This document shows positions 26,340-32,767 of a DNA stretch of 32,767 nucleotides, piece after piece (position 1 is the first letter of the stretch; each line of letters starts with the position of its first letter). The notes beneath the pieces are model-generated. The model did no database searches. It was not told where the DNA came from and worked only from the letters and a program-made list of their open reading frames with translations. The position numbers and the translations under genes were made by a program. This DNA comes from Pseudomonadota bacterium (GTDB taxonomy: Bacteria; Desulfobacterota; Desulfobulbia; Desulfobulbales; SURF-16). The stretch lies in assembly GCA_018822545.1 (NCBI GenBank), contig JAHJKA010000014.1:1-32767 (forward strand), given 5' to 3'.

Positions 26340-26918
26340 TTATTTACCAGCCTTAAGTTCGGCGACCCAGTCGCTGAGTTTTTTGCCGTTCTGGGCGGTG
26401 GCGGTGGGGTCGAGTTTGAGGACTTCTTCCCAGGCGGCAATGGCCCCGGCCGGGTCATTAAAATCGGCAAGCAGGACAATTCCCTTGTTAAAGCGGGACT
26501 GGATATGACCAGGCTGACGCTTAGCCCCTTCGTTAAAGCTCTCAATGGCCTTATCAAACTGACCAGTACGGCGGTACATGATCCCAAGATCAGTCCAGAC
26601 ATCGGCAGACCCATTATGAATGGCCAAGGCCTTGTCATAGGCTATTATCGCCTTTTCACTCTGATCGGTGTCGTAATAGTTATTCCCCAGACGAACCCAT
26701 GCCTCGTAATTTTGAGGCTCCTTGGCAACCACCTGCTCAAGGACCCGTATTGCCTCACCCGTATCCTGCTGCTGTGGTTGGACCACAGCCTGCTGGGGTG
26801 GATGGTTGTGGCCGTCATCCATGGGCGCTGATTTAATGGCGGAAAAAATCACGCCGCAGAGGAAGCCGACACCAAAGGTTATCAGGGCAACAATATACAG
26901 AGTTTCTTTTTTGACCAT
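26340..26918 (-). CDS. Membrane-anchored TPR-repeat protein
   Basis: A 192-residue protein with one N-terminal transmembrane helix (about 7-27, LYIVALITFGVGFLCGVIF). A His/Gln/Pro-rich linker (33-52) precedes at least three tetratricopeptide repeats (about 53-160), such as YEAWVRLGNNYYDTDQSEKA, ADVWTDLGIMYRRTGQFDKA and a third starting IQSRFNKGIVL. TPRs bind other proteins, so it is probably a scaffold or assembly factor at the periplasmic side. It resembles the TPR part of CcmH/CycH-type proteins, but no cytochrome maturation genes are near. The ribosome binding site is AAGGAGA. Confidence 0.88.
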   Translation of the reverse strand: MVKKETLYIVALITFGVGFLCGVIFSAIKSAPMDDGHNHPPQQAVVQPQQQDTGEAIRVLEQVVAKEPQNYEAWVRLGNNYYDTDQSEKAIIAYDKALAIHNGSADVWTDLGIMYRRTGQFDKAIESFNEGAKRQPGHIQSRFNKGIVLLADFNDPAGAIAAWEEVLKLDPTATAQNGKKLSDWVAELKAGK

Positions 26919-27236
26919 CTTCTTCTCTCCTTGCGGGGGATTTGAGGTGTATCATAACGAGGTTTCGTCATCTATCATAAAAAAGTCTATTCAGCCCAGA
27001 CATAGCACACGCCAGGTAATAAAAAAAGAGTTTCCAATGGAAGTAGCGCGCCACAGCGGCCCTTAAACTTTCCGGGTACAAGATATGGGGTTTATCCATG
27101 GGCAAACCTACCAGCACTGAGCCTGAGACAATACTGCCAATAAAATTGTTCGCCAGAGAGATACAATTTTTTATACTGATGCTGCCGTTTTCAACCTTTC
27201 CGGGAAACAAGGGGATATTTTAACAGTAAAAAAAAC
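26919..27236. other. Intergenic stretch without supported gene
   Basis: A divergent gap between the TPR and porin genes. A minus-strand frame at 26968-27210 would start at TTG without a ribosome binding site and has no family resemblance. I see no RNA or repeat here. Confidence 0.5.
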
Positions 27237-27265
27237 TTGACTCACCATGCTCTTTTCAGTCTAAT
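27237..27265 (+). promoter_or_regulatory. Sigma70-type promoter of the porin gene
   Basis: TTGACT (27237-27242) and TCTAAT (27260-27265) each match 5 of 6 consensus bases and are 17 bases apart. The leader would be about 120 bases, to the ATG at 27391. Confidence 0.6.
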
Positions 27266-27390
27266 GATCGCAAGTTTATCGAGGTGGGGGCAGGTTTTTC
27301 CTTGTTCTTCCGGCAAAAACAATCGCTCACCGTTTTTAGGGGATGGGCTCACCAGAGTCCAACATACATTTTTTCTTAGGAGAAAGAGAT

Positions 27391-28743
27391 ATGAAAAAAA
27401 TACTGTCAACTGTAGCTGCCCTCGGTCTGGTAGCAGGTATGGCCACCGCAGCTCAAGCCCTTGAGTTCAGCGTTTCCGGGTACTACTTTGTAGAAGGCGC
27501 CCACCTGAGCTCCGGCGATGGCAACGGTGTTGTTACCACTGTTGAGGATAGCGGCCTCTCCGGTCTCACCGATGGTGTAACGACTGATAAAGAGGTTGGT
27601 AATGATGATTATTACATGCATGAATTTGTCATCCGCCCGGTAATGAAAGTGAATGACAAGGTCGTCATGAAAGCCAAGGTCTATCTGGCCACCGACAAAT
27701 TCGGTGATGATGCTACTGGCTCAGCCTTTGGCAATGATGGCGATTCAATTAATTTTCATCATCTTTTCATGGAATACACCTCCCCCATTGGTATGCTGCG
27801 CGTTGGTCGTACCTCTGCCGGTCTCTGGCAGGGTGACTTCCTGAGCTCTGACGCCAATGCCAACAGGATCATGTACTTCCCCAACTTCCTGCCCAAGCCA
27901 TTAGGCGCCTGTGTCTTCATTCAGAAATCCGCAGAGAATGACTCTGCTGCTGGCAATAGTTCAGTTGACGAAGACTCTGATCTGTATGAGGCTTCTGCCT
28001 GGTACAAGACCAAGGACCTGGTTGCTGCTCTTGCCTACGATTACTATGATTTCAATCAGACTACCACCGCAGACTCAAGCAGACACCGTATCAAGGGTTA
28101 TTACAACCAGAACTTCAGCAACATCTATGCTGAGATGGAATTCTCCTATGACTGGGGTACCATTGACAGTGACACGGTCGGTGTAGCTGACCAAGATGTT
28201 GACACCTTCGCCCTTATGGCCGATGTCGGTATGACCATCAGCAAACTTGATGTTGGCATGCTGTTCTTCTACGCCTCTGGCGATGATGATAACACCGACA
28301 CCGATCGTGAATCTGCCATGGGTTACGTTTATACAACAGGCCTTGGTGAGCAGTTTCAGCCCTACCAGATTCTCACCGGTCGTCACACCGGTATGCTGAG
28401 TACCGATGTTGTTAACAGTAACAATAATATGGAAATGGCAGGTGTTATGTCTCTTGGTGTTCATGCCGACTTTGCCGTTACCGACAAAATTAACCTCCAC
28501 ACAGCTGTTGCCTATGCTCAGGCTGACGTCGATGAATTCAACGGAGTCGACATTGACGAAGAGTATGGCTGGGAAATCGACCTTGGCGCCTCTTACAAGC
28601 TGATGGACAACCTGACCTACTCTGTAGACTTCGGTTACCTGATGGCTGGTGACTTCTTCAAAGGCTACGACATTGTTGCCAATGCTACCACCGATGCTGA
28701 AGACGTTTACGTTCTCAACCATCGTCTGTCCATGGAATTCTAA
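27391..28743 (+). CDS. Outer-membrane porin-like beta-barrel protein
   Basis: A 450-residue exported protein. The ATG at 27391 follows an AGGAG ribosome binding site and gives a clear signal peptide (MKKILSTVAALGLVAGMATA, cleaved near AQA). The mature protein is acidic, rich in Tyr, Asp, Gly and aromatic/alternating strands, and ends HRLSMEF with the terminal Phe needed for barrel assembly. HHLFMEYTSPIGMLRVGRT resembles the early strands of bacterial porins. It is probably an abundant general or anion/cation-selective porin; its specificity cannot be read. The strong promoter and terminator fit high expression. Confidence 0.85.
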   Translation: MKKILSTVAALGLVAGMATAAQALEFSVSGYYFVEGAHLSSGDGNGVVTTVEDSGLSGLTDGVTTDKEVGNDDYYMHEFVIRPVMKVNDKVVMKAKVYLATDKFGDDATGSAFGNDGDSINFHHLFMEYTSPIGMLRVGRTSAGLWQGDFLSSDANANRIMYFPNFLPKPLGACVFIQKSAENDSAAGNSSVDEDSDLYEASAWYKTKDLVAALAYDYYDFNQTTTADSSRHRIKGYYNQNFSNIYAEMEFSYDWGTIDSDTVGVADQDVDTFALMADVGMTISKLDVGMLFFYASGDDDNTDTDRESAMGYVYTTGLGEQFQPYQILTGRHTGMLSTDVVNSNNNMEMAGVMSLGVHADFAVTDKINLHTAVAYAQADVDEFNGVDIDEEYGWEIDLGASYKLMDNLTYSVDFGYLMAGDFFKGYDIVANATTDAEDVYVLNHRLSMEF

Positions 28744-28776
28744 TCTGACTTTTCAAGTCTGATTGGTGTTTCATAT

Positions 28777-28814
28777 AAAAAGGCCCTGTCTGGTTTTCCA
28801 GACAGGGCCTTTTT
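28777..28814. terminator. Bidirectional terminator between two porin genes
   Basis: A perfect 17-bp stem, AAAAAGGCCCTGTCTGG (28777-28793) with its complement (28798-28814), and a TTTT loop. The A5 and T5 ends give a T-tract in both directions. It follows the plus-strand porin by 34 bases and could also serve the minus-strand LbtU-like gene. Confidence 0.95.
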
Positions 28815-29005
28815 ACGTGCAGCATCTCGTCAGGTGCTCGTTCAAATCTTAAAAGGGGTCGTTGATCCTTGCGAAATCTCGCCATTCAACAGGCTCAGCT
28901 TTTTTCACACCAGCGATCTTAGAACTTTTCCGATATCTCACTTATCTTTGGGTTCGCTGGCTGCTCGGCTGGTACATTCCTGGCGTTGTCGTACTTTTAC
29001 AACTC

Positions 29006-30292
29006 TTAAAACTCCACAGCCAGCTGCATGGTTGCGATATTAGCGTTATCACCAGTTCCGCCTTGATTGTTGTCATAATCCTCGTCATGGAGATACTCCA
29101 AGGCCAGGCTGGTGTCGTCGATAATGTTCCAGCGAACACTGGCCAGATAACGGGCCTCAGGAAGCCCAAGGGCCAAGGCTTCCGCAGTGCCCTGGTAGCC
29201 GAGAGTAAAAAGCGTCTCCCGGCCCAAAAGTGCCGTGTTATAGCCGACCTCCACCCCCCAGGCCTCCGGGCGGGCGGCCTCATTATCAAAGGTCATTTCT
29301 GTGCGGTCAAAGGATGCCAGGGCGCCGACATACTCGGCGAAGAAACTGACAGGCCCATAGGCCATAAGAATGTGGCCGGCAAAGCCCGGGACATAGTCGA
29401 CAACCGCTTCGTCCGCCACCACCTCAGACAAATAATCACCGATACCGTCAGTGTCAGCGACGTTATTCAGCCAGTCCATACCAAAGTCATAGGAAAATTC
29501 ACCAAACTTATGCGCCAAACCAATATTCGCGCCATAGCTGTCGATTTTGTCATCCTCACCCCTCTCGTTGATATCCCCATTAAAAACATAAGCAGAGCCA
29601 TACAGTCCCGCAGCTTGAAAGCCAACCTGGGCGATGGTATCCCCTATTTCTCCAAGTTCAAGGGCAAGGGGGTCAGAAACCATACTGGTAAGGTACGAGC
29701 CAAATGGTAGATATTTTTTCCCCACAGTCAGCTCCACAGGAAATTTATCCCGGTTGCCAAGGGTTATGGTGCCTTGATCCACAACCAGATGGTCGCTTTC
29801 TTCCCCCTCCTCATACAAAAGTACCAATTGCGTATGGGACCACTCGGTAATATGGACCTCCATGCCGAGCTCCACAGTGGCCAGAGTGAGATCACTTGTC
29901 TCGTGGTGGTCATAGCTTTCACTGCTCGCTGCTTCCACCTCCACAAGACCACTGAACTCGACATATTCCATGATCTCACTCACCGCAGAATTTTCGACCT
30001 GCGCCACAGATTCTCCGCCTTTTTTCTTTTCCAAAAGGTGCTCTACCTGCGTGAGGCGCTGGCTCAGGCTGTCTACGGCAGGTCCGGTGGGTTGTTTTGC
30101 GAGCCCTGCTTCTTGATGGGGCTGATGCCCCGGGCCGACCATATTCTCAAGCTTAAGAACACGTTCCTGCAAGATTCTGTTTTGTTCTATCAGTTGTTGA
30201 ATCTGTTTTTCCAGGGCGGCGTTGTCCGTGGCCCAGCCCTGCCCTGGGACTGCCAGCAATCCCAAGGCAAGTATGCTCAGTGTTTTTTTCAT
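29006..30292 (-). CDS. LbtU-family siderophore porin-like outer-membrane protein
   Basis: A 428-residue exported protein. The ATG at 30292 has an AGGAGAG ribosome binding site about ten bases upstream and starts a signal peptide (MKKTLSILALGLLAVPGQGWA). A short coiled coil (about 24-50, LEKQIQQLIEQNRILQERVL) and a linker lead into the barrel from about 110. It includes VELTVGKKYLPFGSYLTSMV, VGFQAAGLYGSAYVFNGD and a final LAVEF. These match my memory of the LbtU family, first named for legiobactin uptake in Legionella. The substrate here is unknown. It is convergent with the other porin across a shared terminator. Confidence 0.85.
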   Translation of the reverse strand: MKKTLSILALGLLAVPGQGWATDNAALEKQIQQLIEQNRILQERVLKLENMVGPGHQPHQEAGLAKQPTGPAVDSLSQRLTQVEHLLEKKKGGESVAQVENSAVSEIMEYVEFSGLVEVEAASSESYDHHETSDLTLATVELGMEVHITEWSHTQLVLLYEEGEESDHLVVDQGTITLGNRDKFPVELTVGKKYLPFGSYLTSMVSDPLALELGEIGDTIAQVGFQAAGLYGSAYVFNGDINERGEDDKIDSYGANIGLAHKFGEFSYDFGMDWLNNVADTDGIGDYLSEVVADEAVVDYVPGFAGHILMAYGPVSFFAEYVGALASFDRTEMTFDNEAARPEAWGVEVGYNTALLGRETLFTLGYQGTAEALALGLPEARYLASVRWNIIDDTSLALEYLHDEDYDNNQGGTGDNANIATMQLAVEF

Positions 30293-30846
30293 TGTCTTCT
30301 CTCTCCTAAAAAAGATGTTATCACACGTTATTAAAAAAAGTCTTACCAAAAAAGGTAGCCGTAATCCTATAAAAATCAAAAATATGCCTTTGATTTTGCA
30401 GAAAGTAAAAACGAAAAAGACCGGGCCATCCGTAACTGGAAAGGGGACCTGATTAAGGTGTGCGGGAGATACAACCAGCAAGTGGTTTGGCTCTCAGGGC
30501 GGTGATAGATGAAGCCCCTGTCGCGAAATAGCTAGGCAGCAGCAGACCCCTGGCCCGGCATGGTCAGGAGGAGAGAGAAAAAGATACCCTTTAAGGTCTG
30601 CCCGGATGATGAAATCAGCTGGCAAACAAAACAGCCACCACCATCAGCAAATATCCTACACACACCACATACAGTGGGTCAATATTTTTTAACTACATTT
30701 GGTGGTATTTTTTTCTGTGCTGCCGGCTGCCCGGGGCACCCCCTGTGGTTTCGACAAGCTCAACGAACATCATTCCAGCTACCAATCCACAGCCCTATCC
30801 TCGCCCCGCCGATCCCTGAGCCTGTGGAAGGGGTCGAGGGGGAGGG
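30293..30846. other. Intergenic stretch with a decayed palindromic repeat
   Basis: About 550 bases between the LbtU-like gene start and the nadB stop. The only structure I recognise is a pair at 30747-30836: TTTCGACAAGCTCAACG and, further on, CCCTGAGCCTGTGGAAGGG. These resemble the common dispersed TTCGACAAGCTCA/CCCTGAGCxTGTCGAAGGG repeat in a mutated form. Plus-strand frames here lack family resemblance. Confidence 0.5.
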
Positions 30847-32436
30847 TCACAACACGGTATTTTTGCGCCAATTCTCATCATCCTGTGCAGGATAGTCCAC
30901 CATATAATGAAGCCCCCGCGATTCTTTGCGGGTCAGGGCGCAGCGGACGATGAGCTCGGCCACCAGGGCGATATTGCGGAGCTCGATAAGGTTAGGGGTG
31001 AGATGGTATTCATGGAAAAAGGTATGAACGTCCTGGATGAGGGGCGCCAGTTGCTTCCGTACCATGAGAAGGCGTTTTTCCGAGCGGACAATGCCGACAT
31101 AGTTCCACATCAAGCGCCGGATCTGATCCCAGGTATGGCTGATCAACACGCATTCCTCAAGCTCCTCGGCCTGGCCAACGGTCCAGGCCGGAATCTTGAC
31201 GCCGTCCAGGCCGCCAATGATCGACCAGTCCTTGCGGCATTGCTCAGCGGCATTATGGGCCACCACCACGGCCTCAAGCAGAGAGTTAGAGGCCAGACGA
31301 TTGCCGCCATGCAGGCCAGTACAGCCGGTTTCACCTAAGACGTAAAGGCTGGCGATATTGGTACGGCCGCAGATGTCGGTAACCACCCCGCCGCACATAT
31401 AATGGGCAGCCGGCACCACCGGAATGGGCTCCTTGGTGATATCAATACCCAGGCCCAGACAGGTGGCATAGATGGTGGGAAAACGCTTTTTGATAAAATC
31501 GGCCGGTTTATGGCTGATATCGAGAAACACCGAGTCGTCGCCACTGGCCTTCATCTCGGTGTCAATGGCTCGGGCCACTGTGTCGCGGGTGGCGAGATCG
31601 GCGCGGGGATCATACTTGTGCATAAAGGCATTACCCTTTTCATCGACAAGGATACCGCCTTCGCCGCGCACGGCCTCAGAGATCAGGAAATTTTTGACCT
31701 TGGGATGAAAGAGACAGGTGGGATGGAACTGGACAAACTCCAAATTGGCCACCCGGGCCCCGGCCCGGTAGGCCATGGCAATGCCGTCACCGGTGGCGAT
31801 ATCTGGATTGGTGGTATAGAGATAGACCTTACCGGTGCCACCGGTACAGAGCATGGTGACCTTGGCCTTGTAGGGGGTAATGGAGTTGTCTTTTCTATCA
31901 AGAATATAGGCGCCCAGACAGCGATCCAGACACGGCCCACTGACATTGACCCCGGCTCGCGAGGCGATGAGCAGGTCCACGGCCAGATGGTCCTCCAAAA
32001 CCCGGATGGCAGGATTGGCCTCCACCTGGGCCAGCAGACCACGCTCGATCTCGCGACCGGTGGCATCCATGGCATGGGCAATACGCCGAGCTGAATGCCC
32101 CCCTTCCTGGCCGAGATCAAGCTCATCACCGGCCCGATTAAAATGAACACCGAGACGGATAAGCTCGGCAATGCGCTCGGGGCCGGCCTCCACCACCTGG
32201 CGCACCACCTGCTCATCGCAGATACCCGCACCTGAGGCCAGGGTGTCGGCGACATGGGCCTCAAACGAATCGTTGGCGGCAAGGACTGCGGCAATACCAC
32301 CCTGGGCCAGATTGGTGGCGCTATCCACCTTGGCCTTTTTGGTAACAATAGTCACCGAACCCAAACGAGCCGCCTTGATGGCAAAAGAAAGGCCGGCAAT
32401 GCCACTGCCGATAATGAGAAAGTCTGTGGTTTCCAT
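30847..32436 (-). CDS. nadB: L-aspartate oxidase
   Basis: A 529-residue FAD enzyme that oxidises L-aspartate to iminoaspartate, the first step of NAD synthesis; in anaerobes fumarate is the electron acceptor. The FAD motif IIGSGIAGLSFA is at 8-19. NLAQGGIAAV, EGGHSARRI, EFVQFHPT, SEAVRGEGG, PAAHYMCGGV and GLHGGNRLASNSLLE are canonical for the succinate dehydrogenase/NadB flavoprotein fold, with a helical C-terminal domain. The length is typical. The ATG at 32436 has no strong ribosome binding site. NadA and NadC are not in the window. Confidence 0.97.
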   Translation of the reverse strand: METTDFLIIGSGIAGLSFAIKAARLGSVTIVTKKAKVDSATNLAQGGIAAVLAANDSFEAHVADTLASGAGICDEQVVRQVVEAGPERIAELIRLGVHFNRAGDELDLGQEGGHSARRIAHAMDATGREIERGLLAQVEANPAIRVLEDHLAVDLLIASRAGVNVSGPCLDRCLGAYILDRKDNSITPYKAKVTMLCTGGTGKVYLYTTNPDIATGDGIAMAYRAGARVANLEFVQFHPTCLFHPKVKNFLISEAVRGEGGILVDEKGNAFMHKYDPRADLATRDTVARAIDTEMKASGDDSVFLDISHKPADFIKKRFPTIYATCLGLGIDITKEPIPVVPAAHYMCGGVVTDICGRTNIASLYVLGETGCTGLHGGNRLASNSLLEAVVVAHNAAEQCRKDWSIIGGLDGVKIPAWTVGQAEELEECVLISHTWDQIRRLMWNYVGIVRSEKRLLMVRKQLAPLIQDVHTFFHEYHLTPNLIELRNIALVAELIVRCALTRKESRGLHYMVDYPAQDDENWRKNTVL

Positions 32437-32522
32437 AGCTGTCTACTTTTGTTATGGTGGAAGGGAATTTTACAGAACTAAAGGTTAAACCACAGAGTCT
32501 CAGGGGCACAAAGGTTTTTTTC

Positions 32523-32592
32523 GCCACGGAATCCACGGAAGGCACGGAAAAAACATTTTTCTCTTTTCCGTGCCTTCCGTGGATTCCGTGGC
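32523..32592. repeat. 29-bp perfect inverted repeat of the CCACGGAA family
   Basis: The arms at 32523-32551 and 32564-32592 are exact complements around a 12-base loop, built from CCACGGAA/GGCACGGAA words. A single arm occurs at 26316-26333. It lies in the divergent gap between nadB and the HAD gene, ending 20 bases before the latter's start. Similar TTCCGTG-rich repeats are known in many genomes. Confidence 0.9.
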
Positions 32593-32611
32593 CCTTCAGT
32601 AAGGATAGATG

Positions 32612-32767
32612 ATGAAAGAGTTAAAGCTGGTCATTTTTGACTGTGACGGTGTCATGTTTGACTCCAAAAATGCCAACAAGCATTATTACAATCATATCCT
32701 GGAAAAACTGGGCCATCCGGCCATGACCGCCGAAGAGCTTGATTTTGTCCACATCCACAATGTCATG
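32612..32767 (+). CDS. HAD-family hydrolase, N-terminal fragment
   Basis: The first 52 codons of a gene cut by the right edge. MKELKLVIFDCDGVMFDSK has the HAD motif I, D-x-D-G-V, with the nucleophile and acid/base aspartates. The text that follows looks like the start of a helical cap domain, as in phosphoglycolate phosphatase-like enzymes. The ATG at 32612 is six bases after AAGGA. An ATG at 32609 is in frame but too close to it. The substrate is not readable. Confidence 0.85.
   Translation, partial: MKELKLVIFDCDGVMFDSKNANKHYYNHILEKLGHPAMTAEELDFVHIHNVM

Noticed and set aside
26968..27210. 80-residue minus-strand open frame
   Set aside because: It would start at TTG without a ribosome binding site, resembles no family, and lies between the TPR gene and the porin promoter.

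Overview
The window looks like chromosome of a Gram-negative anaerobe, most likely a deltaproteobacterium of the Desulfobacterota (Desulfobulbales-like). This placement is inference. It rests on outer-membrane proteins (OMPLA, two porins), a heptose adenylyltransferase for LPS, a selenocysteine-containing SelD, a LbtU-type porin, and a radical SAM / methyltransferase / DUF5714 protein of a kind seen in sulfate reducers. Most of the content is housekeeping, and no phage, IS transposase or CRISPR array was found.

Left part (1-8600): a truncated secreted-protein gene at the edge; a DUF6172-like protein; a DsbD/CcdA-like membrane protein; a periplasmic M15 peptidase convergent with an envelope operon (outer-membrane phospholipase A, then an L,D-transpeptidase); a 33-residue lysine-rich protein; a Fic-fold protein whose catalytic motif is destroyed; a frameshifted NifX-like gene; a small lipoprotein cytochrome c; and tRNA-Met(CAU).

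Middle part (8600-21240): groES-groEL with a heat-shock-like promoter; a nitrilase-RfaE2 fusion; a divergent PhoU-like/Pit phosphate uptake pair; gpsA-selD, where selD reads through an in-frame UGA followed by a SECIS-like hairpin; a U32 peptidase-family tRNA hydroxylation protein; and rph-tgt-yajC, with about 12 copies of a heptamer directly before tgt.

Right part (21240-32767): a 1047-residue protein joining radical SAM, an ArsM-like methyltransferase, a cysteine-rich linker and DUF5714, preceded by a structured leader; a DUF2721 membrane protein; mutM; a membrane-anchored TPR protein; two convergent outer-membrane porins sharing one terminator; nadB; and the start of a HAD hydrolase gene.

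The intergenic spaces carry several families of palindromic repeats: GAAGTTA-rich inverted repeats at three loci, REP-like GTAGGAGC pairs at two, CCACGGAA palindromes at two, and a 340-bp element with 15-bp terminal inverted repeats. The strongest candidates for new biology are the tri-domain radical SAM fusion with its leader, the motif-dead Fic protein that keeps its inhibitory helix, and the nitrilase-RfaE2 fusion.
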